A stretch of 64,000 bases of DNA from Stentor roeselii (lineage: Eukaryota; Ciliophora; Heterotrichea; Heterotrichida; Stentoridae): NCBI GenBank assembly GCA_006503475.1, contig RSEH01000213.1, forward strand, positions 21,227 through 85,226, in the 5' to 3' direction. Positions 55,453 to 64,000 of this stretch are shown here, in pieces (position 1 is the stretch's first letter; each line of letters begins with the position of its first letter). A model generated the notes under the pieces. That model searched no databases. It had not been told where the DNA came from and saw only the letters and a program-made list of their open reading frames with translations. A program made the translations under genes and the position numbers.

Positions 55453-58400
55453 ATGGACTCGAAGCCCACACAAGATCAAAATATCGGATTAAAAATAAGC
55501 ATGCCAGAAACAGCTTCAGAAACCCAAGTTGAAGGAAAAAACTTCCACATAGGAATTTTAAAAACCCCTCCGTATAATCCTTTATTAAACGAAACCCTTT
55601 CAAACAGGGAAGATTCAAGTCGTCCCTATCAAGAAATCTTTCGAGTAAACTCATGTTTCCACGCAAACTTCAAAGTTCTTCACCATTCCGAGACGTACAA
55701 CCCAAACGAGAACTCAACAAAAGAGCTTGAAAACTTAAAAGACTACATTTACATCAGATTTAAAAGAAAATTAGAAGTAATCGACAACTACTCAGACACT
55801 TATCCATTCTTAGAAATGCGAAAAGCCTTCTTAGTGATCGGTTATTCTTTATCTGAACTTTCATTTCGGGTGGTAAAATCGAGGCTATTTGAAATTATTG
55901 TAATTCTGGTTATTTTGATGAATACCATCGTCCTTGCCTTTGAAGACCCGAACAGTAACGTGAATGAAAACTTTGAAGGAATAGAGTTTTTTTTTATTGT
56001 GTTTTATTCCATCGAGTGTTGCATGAAGGTCTTGGCTTTCGGATTCTTGTTTAATCAAGGCAGCTACTTGAGGGATAAATGGAATGTTTTGGACTTTGTC
56101 ATCATTGTCACTGCTTGGGTGTCGTTGTATGGAGGGTCTAATGTGCAACTTAATGCTTTGAGAATGTTTAGAATACTTAGACCACTTAGAAGCATCTCGT
56201 CTGTTAAAGGCATTCGAGCTTTGTTTCTTGCACTTTTTAAGTCGTTCAAACATTTGTTCTCCGCTCTTGTTGTTTTGTTCTTTTTTTTGTTGATCTTTGC
56301 CATCGCTGCTCTGCAGCTCTGGAGCGGAACTCTTAAAAGTAAATGCATGGATCTGCATGATGGAACTTTTGTTTCGGCTAAACCTTGTGGAATCGATCAA
56401 TGTTCGGGGTTCTATGATTGTGTTCAAAGCTTGGATAATCCTAACTATGGGACTGTAAACTTCGACAATATTTTCATAGCAATTCTAATGGTTTTTCAAA
56501 TTCTAACTCTAGAAGGCTGGACACAAATCCTTGAATTAAATCAAAGATCATTCAGTTATTTTTCTATTCTCTTTTACATTCCACTAATATTTCTAGGTTC
56601 TTACCTGATAATGAACCTTTCCCTGGCAATCATAACATCAAGTTTTACTAATGCAGTTGAAAAAACAAACCAGGAAACCCTTCATCACTTTTCCTTAGAC
56701 TATCTGGACGACGAAAACGACGAAGAAAGCAAGCCATTCATAAAGCACGTGAAAAAAAATCCATCAGAAGAATACCTTCTGGAAGAAAACAACTCGAAAG
56801 CTCTCGACATTAATACTAAAAAAAGACTAGAAAAACTTCGCCCAAAGAGCATATTTAACATAAAAAGGTCAGTCATAAGGCCTTCAGGAACCTTGGAACT
56901 CGATAAGTCCCTGAGCAACGACTGGTACAACTCATCTTTGAAATTTTCAGTTGAATCTGACAGACAGCACTCTGAGTTCAGCCCGGTTTCTTCAAGGTCT
57001 AGTCATTTATCATCAGATTTCTTTGGAGAGCCGAAAACTGGGAAGATGGTTCAAGTGATTCCTGAGGAAATGTCTTTGATTAAGTCAGCTTCGAGTAGAG
57101 TTGATCATTTGCACATCTCTTCAGACTACGAGTCTCCGATGACGAAGTCAACAATTAGAAGGATTAAAAGTATTTTAAGCTTGAAAACTGATAGTTTGGC
57201 ACAGATGAATAATAAAATTGACAAGAACTTCATGTTGGGAATTCATGATAATTACATGTTGAAGTCATCATCAATTCATGATATTTCATCTGATTATCGA
57301 GATATCAAGTATAACCATTTCTACTCTTTTAACTACACCAAAGAAGAAACCAATCTGATAAATCAAAAGACTTTTGAGAAGTACTCAGAATTCAATGAAC
57401 ATCAGCTTCGGTTCATGCTAAAAAATAAGTATGGCGGGAAGAGGGCTTTTAAGGATTACTATATGTATGTCAGAAAAACTATTAAAGATATGCAAACTCA
57501 AGATACCTTCAACATGGCTATTTCTGGCCAGTGGTCAGGGTCAGATGTGAAGCACAGTTCAATCGGAGATGATTTCGAAAGACTTCAAGGAATGACTTAC
57601 TCTATCTGGAAAAACCGATTCTATGAAATCCCAATGTTTGCACTTCGAAAGATCCTACAGCACAAAATAACAGTAAACACAGTGACCCTTGCAGTGATTT
57701 TCAACACAATAATCCTATCAACTGACCATCACGGAATAACTCAAGAACATTCAGCTCTTCTAACCCAAATGAACACATTTTTTACTTACTTCTTCGCAGT
57801 TGAACTACTTTTAAGGTTTTGCAGTTTAGGACTTCGAGATTTTTTAAGAGACCAAATGAATTTTTTTGATACAATCGTCGTGATTCTTTCAATAATCGAG
57901 CTTTCTTTTCTCTCAGGCAAAACCTCCGCCTTTTCAGCCTTCAGAGCAATTCGAGTCTTCCGAATCTTCAGAGTTTTGCGAGTAGTTCGATTATTAAGAT
58001 ACCTGAAATCAATATCTCACATAATCCGAGCAATAGGAAAATCAATTTCTCATTTTCTTTACTTGTTCACTTTACTCATTCTCTTTTTAATCATCTTCAG
58101 TCTTCTCGGAATGAAGATCTTCGGAGGTCAGTTCAACTTCAACGAAGGGGTACCCAGAGCGAATTTTGATAGTTTTCACTGGGCTTTTGTGACGACTTTT
58201 CAGGTATTGTCGACAGAGAACTGGAATGATATTCTTACTTCTGTGCTTAGGTCGTCTGTAGGAATTCCTGGAAGTTTTTTTTTGGTACTTTGGGTTATTC
58301 TGGGAAATTTTATTTTTTTGAATTTGTTTCTTGCGATTTTAATTGAAAGCTTCAGTGAGGAGCAGCCTGAAGAGGTGACTGAGCATTCGAGTGCTTATGA

Positions 58401-60876
58401 AAAGGCTCTGGCTTTGGCGAAGAAAAGGTTTAGCAAAGACCTGAGAAGGTTGGAGGAGTTTGAAAGTTTAAACACGAGTATTATGGACAACCTAGGCCAA
58501 AAGACTGAAAATCCTGAGTTAAAATTACTGAAATACGATGAAATCCCTTGTAAAAAAAGTTATTTTTTATTTGGAAAAGACTCAAGTTTCAGAAAACTTT
58601 GCTTTGAGATCGTGTCACATCAGTGGTTCGATTATTTCACCTTAGTTTTGATCATGTTGAATTCAGTGAAACTCGTGTGGGATACTTACCTGTTGGACCT
58701 GGACTCACAGGCAGTGCAGTTAAAAGTTTCAATATACTTCGACTACATCTCCACAGTGATTTTTTTTCTAGAGTTCGTTTTGAAGTCAGTGAGTCTTGGT
58801 TTCGTGTTCAATCAAAGCACTTATCTCCGAGATAACTGGAACCTTGTCGACTTTTTAATCATCCTCTGCTCCATAATCGACCTGGCAGTGGAATCAGTGA
58901 ACATCCCAATCATAAAAGTCTTCCGACTACTGAGATGTCTTCGTCCTTTAAAGTTAATTTCCCACAACATTTCAATGAAAATTGTGGTGATCGCTTTAGT
59001 GGAGTCAATGGGTGAAATCCTCAATGTTTTAGTAGTGATCCTCTTGATTTGGCTAGTTTTCGCTATTCTAGCAGTCTCGTTACTTGGTGGAAAAATGTAC
59101 AGTTGCAGTAATTCACTGATTGAAACACAAGAAACTTGTGAAAGTTCTGGATTTGAATGGTTTAACCAAAACGCGAACTTTGACAACGTGATTGAAGCGA
59201 TGTCCACTCTTTTCATTGTCATGTCTCAGGAGTCCTGGCCAAACCGAATGTTTGAAGGCGTCGACGCTCGAGACGTTGGACTTTCTCCAAAAAAAAACTC
59301 GAATCCAGGAATGGCTTATTTTTACATCTGTTACTACATCATTGGAAATTTTTTCCTGGTTAACTTGTTCACTGCTGTCGTTTTTGATAAGTTCTCTAAA
59401 GCAAAACAAGAGCAAAGCACGATGTCCGCCTTGCTCTTGACAAAGGAACAAATGACCTGGTCTGAACTGCAAAAAATGGTCCTTGGGTCGAAAATTTTAA
59501 TAGAACCGTCTATTGTTCCTCATGATTGTCTTCGAGGATTCTTGTTTAAAGTGATTAAAAGTAAGAAGTTCGAGGTTGGAATGATGGCTGTCATTTTACT
59601 CAATATCTTTGTGATGGCCTTGCATTATGAAGGCGCTTCTCAGGAATATGAAAATGTTTTGGAAAATTTGAATATTGGACTTACTTTTGTGTTCTTTGCT
59701 GAAGCCATGGCGAAAATCACTGCTCTTGGATGTGGGAATTATTTCAAAAATAACTGGAATAAATTTGATTTTTTTGTTGTTTTGGCTTCAGCGGCTGACT
59801 TTATTATGCAGGTTTCTTTAGGCACTCAGGTAAAGTATTTAAGAAGCTTTCCTCAGCTTATCAGGGTGTTAAGGGTGTTGAGGATTGGAAGGGTTTTAAG
59901 GATTGTTAAAAGTTTACAGTCACTTCAGAATATTGTCATGACGATCACTTATGCTCTTCCTGCTTTGCTGAATATTTTAAGCTTGATGGTCTTGATTTTG
60001 TTTATTTTTTCAGTCCTTGGGTCTTTTTTGTTCCATTCTGTGAAAAGTGGGGTCGCGATTAGTGAATATTTCAATTTTTCGAATTTCGGGTTTTCTATGA
60101 TTATTTTGTGGAGGATTTCAACTGGAGAAGACTATCCGAATATCATGTACGATGTTTCTAATCAACTTGGCTCAAAGGTTTATTATACCTACTTTATTTT
60201 TTTTATCACAATCATTGATTTTATTATTATTGAACTATTTGTGTCTGTCATCATCCAAAACTACGAAGAACAAGCTCAAAATCAAGAAAGTCCTTTACAA
60301 ATTTTCACATCACAACAAAAAAAATTCAGGAAAATCTGGAGTTATTACTCGGTTCAACATTCAGGGTTTCGACTTGATAAGGAAAATTTGATTGATTTTT
60401 TGTTTGAATATGCTCCGAAACTTGGAGTGATTCATGAGAGACCCACTAGAATTGAATTGATTTTACTTATCAATAGTTTGGATATTAAGAGCGTTGGTGA
60501 ATTTTATTATTATCATGATGTATTTTTCGCTGTTTTGAAAAGAAAATATGGGAAAATTAAAAGACAGAAAAATCCGGATCAGATTCGGTTGAAACTTATT
60601 AGAATTGATGAACTTCGTACATCGAAAAAACTTGCTAGATTGAGGGAAAAGTCTATGAATGAGTTTAATGATCGCATGGTGAAGATTCAAGATCGTGATA
60701 ACTTTTTCTTTAAAATTATGCTGACCAGAAGTGTTTTTAGAAGTTGGAAAAAATATGTGAAAGAAAAGAAAAACCGCGGGTCAGTCATAAGTATCACTCC
60801 AAGGTTCTCAGAATACGAATACCCAGGAGAAAACAGTCTAAAAAGTTTGAGCAGTCAAGATAGTAAAAAAAACTAA
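55453..60876 (+). CDS. Four-domain voltage-gated Ca2+-type channel alpha subunit
   Basis: An 1807-residue channel with four homologous six-span domains. S4 segments: MFRILRPLRSI (I), FRAIRVFRIFRVLRVVRLLRYL (II), VFRLLRCLRPLKLI (III), LIRVLRVLRIGRVLRIVKSL (IV). Filter glutamates: TLEGW (about 354), STENW (about 922), SQESW (about 1259) and STGED (about 1557), so E/E/E/E, the pattern of Ca2+-selective channels. The loop between I and II is long (about 270 residues, Ser-rich). The C terminus has an EF-like pre-IQ region and a basic IQ-like segment (RSVFRSWKKYV). In ciliates such channels sit in the ciliary membrane and trigger reversal of beating. It converges on the acyltransferase gene with a 23-base gap. 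Confidence 0.95.
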   Translation: MDSKPTQDQNIGLKISMPETASETQVEGKNFHIGILKTPPYNPLLNETLSNREDSSRPYQEIFRVNSCFHANFKVLHHSETYNPNENSTKELENLKDYIYIRFKRKLEVIDNYSDTYPFLEMRKAFLVIGYSLSELSFRVVKSRLFEIIVILVILMNTIVLAFEDPNSNVNENFEGIEFFFIVFYSIECCMKVLAFGFLFNQGSYLRDKWNVLDFVIIVTAWVSLYGGSNVQLNALRMFRILRPLRSISSVKGIRALFLALFKSFKHLFSALVVLFFFLLIFAIAALQLWSGTLKSKCMDLHDGTFVSAKPCGIDQCSGFYDCVQSLDNPNYGTVNFDNIFIAILMVFQILTLEGWTQILELNQRSFSYFSILFYIPLIFLGSYLIMNLSLAIITSSFTNAVEKTNQETLHHFSLDYLDDENDEESKPFIKHVKKNPSEEYLLEENNSKALDINTKKRLEKLRPKSIFNIKRSVIRPSGTLELDKSLSNDWYNSSLKFSVESDRQHSEFSPVSSRSSHLSSDFFGEPKTGKMVQVIPEEMSLIKSASSRVDHLHISSDYESPMTKSTIRRIKSILSLKTDSLAQMNNKIDKNFMLGIHDNYMLKSSSIHDISSDYRDIKYNHFYSFNYTKEETNLINQKTFEKYSEFNEHQLRFMLKNKYGGKRAFKDYYMYVRKTIKDMQTQDTFNMAISGQWSGSDVKHSSIGDDFERLQGMTYSIWKNRFYEIPMFALRKILQHKITVNTVTLAVIFNTIILSTDHHGITQEHSALLTQMNTFFTYFFAVELLLRFCSLGLRDFLRDQMNFFDTIVVILSIIELSFLSGKTSAFSAFRAIRVFRIFRVLRVVRLLRYLKSISHIIRAIGKSISHFLYLFTLLILFLIIFSLLGMKIFGGQFNFNEGVPRANFDSFHWAFVTTFQVLSTENWNDILTSVLRSSVGIPGSFFLVLWVILGNFIFLNLFLAILIESFSEEQPEEVTEHSSAYEKALALAKKRFSKDLRRLEEFESLNTSIMDNLGQKTENPELKLLKYDEIPCKKSYFLFGKDSSFRKLCFEIVSHQWFDYFTLVLIMLNSVKLVWDTYLLDLDSQAVQLKVSIYFDYISTVIFFLEFVLKSVSLGFVFNQSTYLRDNWNLVDFLIILCSIIDLAVESVNIPIIKVFRLLRCLRPLKLISHNISMKIVVIALVESMGEILNVLVVILLIWLVFAILAVSLLGGKMYSCSNSLIETQETCESSGFEWFNQNANFDNVIEAMSTLFIVMSQESWPNRMFEGVDARDVGLSPKKNSNPGMAYFYICYYIIGNFFLVNLFTAVVFDKFSKAKQEQSTMSALLLTKEQMTWSELQKMVLGSKILIEPSIVPHDCLRGFLFKVIKSKKFEVGMMAVILLNIFVMALHYEGASQEYENVLENLNIGLTFVFFAEAMAKITALGCGNYFKNNWNKFDFFVVLASAADFIMQVSLGTQVKYLRSFPQLIRVLRVLRIGRVLRIVKSLQSLQNIVMTITYALPALLNILSLMVLILFIFSVLGSFLFHSVKSGVAISEYFNFSNFGFSMIILWRISTGEDYPNIMYDVSNQLGSKVYYTYFIFFITIIDFIIIELFVSVIIQNYEEQAQNQESPLQIFTSQQKKFRKIWSYYSVQHSGFRLDKENLIDFLFEYAPKLGVIHERPTRIELILLINSLDIKSVGEFYYYHDVFFAVLKRKYGKIKRQKNPDQIRLKLIRIDELRTSKKLARLREKSMNEFNDRMVKIQDRDNFFFKIMLTRSVFRSWKKYVKEKKNRGSVISITPRFSEYEYPGENSLKSLSSQDSKKN

Positions 60877-60899
60877 CAAGAACTGTAAAAATAACTAAT

Positions 60900-61832
60900 C
60901 TAAATATTTAAGTATTTTTCAGGGTCTTCCAGTACTTTCTGTAAATGATTCTGTGCAGCCAAAGCATGAACCCCATCAATAAACCGATGATCAACAGTGA
61001 TAGCAACAGTCATAACCTTATCAATACCAAGTTTTCCATCCTCAACGACGACATCATCTTTAATTGAGTTCATGACAAGAATAAGAGGAATCTTAAGAAT
61101 AGTAGGAAAAGGTGCATATATAAGTTCAGAGCCCATCGTTCCAATATTCGTGATCACCGCAGGTCCACAAGGGTGCCTTTCAAGTCCAAAAGCAGATAAA
61201 TCAATCCCAAGAGTAACAACGATCCAAGCAGTGATTTCCCCAAGAATCCCTCCAACACAAGTAGGAATCAACTTAAAAGGCCCAACAGCTTTGGTATGCA
61301 TTTTCCTCTCATCTCCAGTCCTCGCAGAGCTGACTCTATTTTTCGCTTCATTTGCAAGATCAGTTGCAGATTTTCGATCAGCTTCTCTGAAGCAAACAAA
61401 TCCAAGATCCTGTCCTTCATCCAAAGCAACCAAGCAAGAAATATCGACAGTGTCATAAGGTACAATGTTTCCGAAGACCATTTTCGCATTGAGGTTTGGG
61501 TATTTGCTTAAAGTATCAGCAACAGCCTTAACCACCAAATGAGTTGGAGTCAAATGTGCTTTGCCTTCACGATTTTTTCTATCGATTAATTCAAGTGCTT
61601 TAGAAAACCTGACTTTTATATTGCTTAAAATCTCAGGACCATAAGGCGCGTTCCAAGAGACGATGCTTACTTTTCTTCTCAATGAGTTGTAAACAGAGCC
61701 GTAAGGATAGTAAATGTAAGTCAGGACCAGATAAACCCCGGAAACATACAAAAAAATCCGCAGCAGGTCCCAGTTGAACAGCAAGACATAAAAAATAAGT
61801 CCGAGCATTGAACACACTGCAAGTCCGTTCAT
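60900..61832 (-). CDS. Membrane-anchored 2-oxoacid-dehydrogenase-type acyltransferase
   Basis: A 310-residue protein. The N-terminal 50 residues carry two hydrophobic stretches (MLGLIFYVLLFNWDLLRIFLYVSGVYLVL), probably one or two spans. The rest is the E2 catalytic domain: RFSKALELIDRKN, LTPTHLVVKAVADTL, NAKMVFGNIVPYDTVDISCLVAL, CGPAVITNIGTMGSELIY and VAITVDHRFIDGVHA, containing the catalytic DHRxxDG motif (about 280-286). There is no lipoyl domain or subunit-binding domain, unlike in the mitochondrial E2 (pyruvate, 2-oxoglutarate or branched-chain). So it is not a normal E2; it might be an acyltransferase with another acyl carrier. Start is ATG at 61830-61832. Confidence 0.85.
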   Translation of the reverse strand: MNGLAVCSMLGLIFYVLLFNWDLLRIFLYVSGVYLVLTYIYYPYGSVYNSLRRKVSIVSWNAPYGPEILSNIKVRFSKALELIDRKNREGKAHLTPTHLVVKAVADTLSKYPNLNAKMVFGNIVPYDTVDISCLVALDEGQDLGFVCFREADRKSATDLANEAKNRVSSARTGDERKMHTKAVGPFKLIPTCVGGILGEITAWIVVTLGIDLSAFGLERHPCGPAVITNIGTMGSELIYAPFPTILKIPLILVMNSIKDDVVVEDGKLGIDKVMTVAITVDHRFIDGVHALAAQNHLQKVLEDPEKYLNI

Positions 61833-61842
61833 ATTTATTACA

Positions 61843-62613
61843 CTATTTCAGGTTCTTTTCTGAACGCTTTATGTTTGGCTTTGATTGGGACAAGTAACTC
61901 GGCATGTAAGCTTTTGTCTTTGGGACTTTTGATGATAACTTGGTGACTTCGGTTTTCATTACTTGAAGACTTTTAGTACTGCTGCTTTTTGAAGAGACTG
62001 GAGAGGCTGAATGGGTTTCTGCTCTTTTGATTTTTTTACGAAGTTCTTCTTTTAGTTCCTCGATTCGCTCGGAACATTCAGCTTTGTTCTTTTCGTAGAG
62101 TTTTAAAGTGTTTTCAAGAACTGGAATGACTTTTTTCTTGATGTATTCTTTTTCTTTTATTACTTCTGCGGCTTGGTTGTCAGTTTCTTGAAGTTTCTGC
62201 TGAAGTGACTCGATTTCAGCTGCTGTTAACGAGTCTGAAGTGTCGGAAAGTGGTTCACTTGAGGTGTACCCGACAATGGCTTCTTCGTATTTCGCTTTAA
62301 AGCACTCTTTAAGTGAAGATGAAAGTTTTGCCTGCATTTTTAAGTCGTTTGACTCGTGATGGAGTTTTTTCAGTAGTTTATTTTCTTCCAGGAGACTTTT
62401 GTAGACTTTTACCTTGTCAGTCGAGGTGTTTTCAACGTTTCCAGCGGATTTCATAAGTTCTCGTTCAACTAACTCAACCTTTAACGAGAGTTCAGCGACT
62501 TTCGCTTTAAGTGAAGCGATTTCTTTGATGCAGGTGTATTCAACCTTTACAAGTTCTTCTCTTTTAAGAGCTTCTTCACGAACTTGAACGAGTTCGTCGA
62601 TGGTGATTTCCAT
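61843..62613 (-). CDS. Coiled-coil protein of unknown function
   Basis: A 256-residue coiled-coil protein (about 5-200), rich in E, K, L and Q, with a Ser/Lys-rich basic tail (about 205-256). No domain was recognised. The start is the ATG at 62611-62613 (MEITIDELVQ). It lies 29 bases downstream of the kelch gene's stop, transcribed in the same direction, with a gap of 10 bases to the acyltransferase gene. Confidence 0.7.
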   Translation of the reverse strand: MEITIDELVQVREEALKREELVKVEYTCIKEIASLKAKVAELSLKVELVERELMKSAGNVENTSTDKVKVYKSLLEENKLLKKLHHESNDLKMQAKLSSSLKECFKAKYEEAIVGYTSSEPLSDTSDSLTAAEIESLQQKLQETDNQAAEVIKEKEYIKKKVIPVLENTLKLYEKNKAECSERIEELKEELRKKIKRAETHSASPVSSKSSSTKSLQVMKTEVTKLSSKVPKTKAYMPSYLSQSKPNIKRSEKNLK

Positions 62614-62642
62614 TTCTTTCAAGAAAATTGTGCTAAAAGTTA

Positions 62643-63695
62643 CTAAAGGCTAAAAATGCACTTAAATTCTTTTGTTTCTCGGTTAAACCTGCAGATATAC
62701 CCGGGTTCTTCCCACCAGACAAAGTAAATAAACTGGTTGAAAACAACAGGAGGACAATGACTCCACCAGCTTTTTTTCTTAGGAAGTCTGCATTCTTCGA
62801 TTATCTGACGATTGTTCAAGTTGCAGACTTTTACCTTGTCTGACGAAAAAATGTAAAGATTTCCACCTGCGAAACTCATGCAACCTCCTTCGTCACTTTG
62901 AAGGTCAAGTTTAAAGTCATCTGAATTGTACTTGACTAAAAAATTACTTCCTTTTCCAAAGACTAAAATCGAGTCATTCATTGCGAAGACTGAAGTGTCT
63001 CCTCTTTCAACGTCCATATCGTAGATTTTTTCCCATCTTTCATTTGAAAGGTCGTATTTTTCGCAGTCTTTTATCATTTTTGTCTGGTTTGAATTCATTT
63101 TGATCCCTCCCATCACGTAAACACTTCCGTTACAATAAGAAATTCCGTGAGAATGACGAGCTTCAAGCATGTTTGCAAGAGGCTTCACGGTTTTTAAGTA
63201 AGGGTTCAGCAGATAAACCTCATTTGAAGGCACCGGGTTTCCTCCTCCACAGTAAAAAATTTCACCGTTCGGCAACTCGACCCAAGCCGCGTATTCTTTA
63301 AAGGAAATGCTGAGAGGGAAGTGAATCCAAGAAAGAGTTTCTAGTTCAATGTCGAAAATTGCCATGTTTCGAGTACGGGGTTTGAAAAATTTTAATGATT
63401 GGTGATCGAGAGATATTTGTGATGCTGGAGAATGAAGGGATGACTTTTCTAGCTTTGGAGCGATTTTTATTGTTATTGTTGATAGGAATTCTGATAGACA
63501 TGCCTCGAATGTCATCTCATCAACTATTTCGCAGAGGTCTTTTTCGCTGTCGGAGTAGAATAGTGATAAAGTTAGTGGATCACTTTTGTAGTATTTTTCG
63601 ATTAGAGTGTACAGGTCGGAGAGAGATGATGGGATTGATTTTAAGAGGATTCCTTTGCGGTCTTTGAAAAGAAGTTTTAGTTTTCGAGTTTCCAT
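62643..63695 (-). CDS. Kelch-repeat protein with PB1-like N terminus
   Basis: A 350-residue protein. The first 75 residues (KLKLLFKDRKGILLKSIPSS, LYTLIEKYYK and IVDEMTFEACLSEFL) look like a PB1-type ubiquitin-like fold. About 120-345 form a kelch-like beta propeller of four to five blades: GEIFYCGGGNPVPSNEVYLL, SHGISYCNGSVYVMGG, CEKYDLSNERWEKIYDMD, GGNLYIFSSDK and a last blade with FIYFVWWEEPGYI. Kelch propellers bind protein partners, including as adaptors of ubiquitin ligases, but there is no BTB domain here. Start is ATG at 63693-63695. Confidence 0.8.
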   Translation of the reverse strand: METRKLKLLFKDRKGILLKSIPSSLSDLYTLIEKYYKSDPLTLSLFYSDSEKDLCEIVDEMTFEACLSEFLSTITIKIAPKLEKSSLHSPASQISLDHQSLKFFKPRTRNMAIFDIELETLSWIHFPLSISFKEYAAWVELPNGEIFYCGGGNPVPSNEVYLLNPYLKTVKPLANMLEARHSHGISYCNGSVYVMGGIKMNSNQTKMIKDCEKYDLSNERWEKIYDMDVERGDTSVFAMNDSILVFGKGSNFLVKYNSDDFKLDLQSDEGGCMSFAGGNLYIFSSDKVKVCNLNNRQIIEECRLPKKKSWWSHCPPVVFNQFIYFVWWEEPGYICRFNRETKEFKCIFSL

Positions 63696-64000
63696 TTGTA
63701 TCTAAATTATTATTATTTCTGTAGCTTAATTAAAGTGATTGAAATCTAGCATAGATTATTCCTAGTTAAATGATTCTACTATAAAACTTATCAAGCCTCT
63801 TAATCCTAAACCTTCTTTTATTCTTATTCTCTTTCAACCCTAACTCATATTAAAATACTTGAAATTCAAAAACTTTATCTCTAATCACTTCTTTTTATTC
63901 TCCTATCAAAAACCTAAAACATAAAACAAACTCAACTTTTCCTATTACAACCCTTTAAAAATCATTGAAAATTCAATTACTTAAGCTCGACCGTACCACT
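63696..64000. other. 305-bp AT-rich end of the window
   Basis: No gene seen. It is the 5' side of the kelch gene and runs to the window edge. It includes one CCCTAAC heptamer (63838-63844), too short to call telomeric. Confidence 0.6.

Noticed and set aside
63838-63844. CCCTAAC, resembling one telomere repeat unit near the window end.
   Set aside because: It is a single copy in AT-rich DNA with no tandem repeats.
1-64000. tRNA, rRNA, CRISPR arrays or bacterial operon signals.
   Set aside because: None were recognised; tiny introns, eukaryotic-only genes and the gene layout argue for a nuclear genome.

Overview
This window comes from a gene-dense eukaryotic nuclear genome, most probably the macronuclear genome of a heterotrich ciliate of the Stentor type. 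Three things point there. (1) Thirty protein genes sit on both strands, with ordinary gaps of only 10-100 bases. (2) Five introns can be read directly, and they are tiny: four of exactly 15 nt and one of 16 nt, all GT...AG. (3) The genetic code is the standard one: reading frames of up to 12.5 kb stay open, all three stop codons terminate genes (TAA, TGA at 6649-6651, TAG at 9479-9481), and TAA/TAG/TGA are not used inside conserved domains. Standard code with 15-16 nt introns is known for Stentor; the species assignment is an inference. No rRNA, tRNA, CRISPR array or telomere was recognised.

Left part (1-13.5 kb): an androglobin-like protein, an importin-beta-type HEAT protein, an ankyrin protein that diverges from eIF3d across 13 bp, a cysteine-rich membrane protein, a split coiled-coil gene, and a split gene combining RING-CH with FHA. 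The stretch 13.5-16.9 kb is different: it is AT-rich, loosely packed and carries one gene of the bacterial-type AAA-ATPase / PD-(D/E)XK family, a candidate for horizontal acquisition. This is the most accessory-looking part of the window.

Middle (16.9-35.8 kb): a PP6 regulatory subunit of the SAPS family (split by a 15-nt intron), a Myb/SANT protein, a multi-span membrane RING protein (split), a PH-like protein, a Polo-like kinase next to the PP2A scaffold subunit A, a TPR/DUSP/MYND ubiquitin protease, several coiled-coil or disordered proteins (one resembling outer dynein arm docking proteins), a small split gene, and an NDK-domain protein.

Right part (35.8-64 kb) is rich in ciliary and excitability genes: a leucine-rich-repeat protein, a six-span cyclic nucleotide phosphodiesterase, the 4187-residue cytoplasmic (IFT) dynein-2 heavy chain, a K+ channel with a cyclic-nucleotide-binding-like domain, and, divergent from it, a four-domain voltage-gated Ca2+-type channel. 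After these come a membrane-anchored 2-oxoacid-dehydrogenase-type acyltransferase, a coiled-coil protein and a kelch protein. Taken together, the genes with recognisable roles serve cilia building and beating, membrane excitability and phosphorylation control of the cell cycle. Gene order in ciliate macronuclei does not by itself imply co-regulation.
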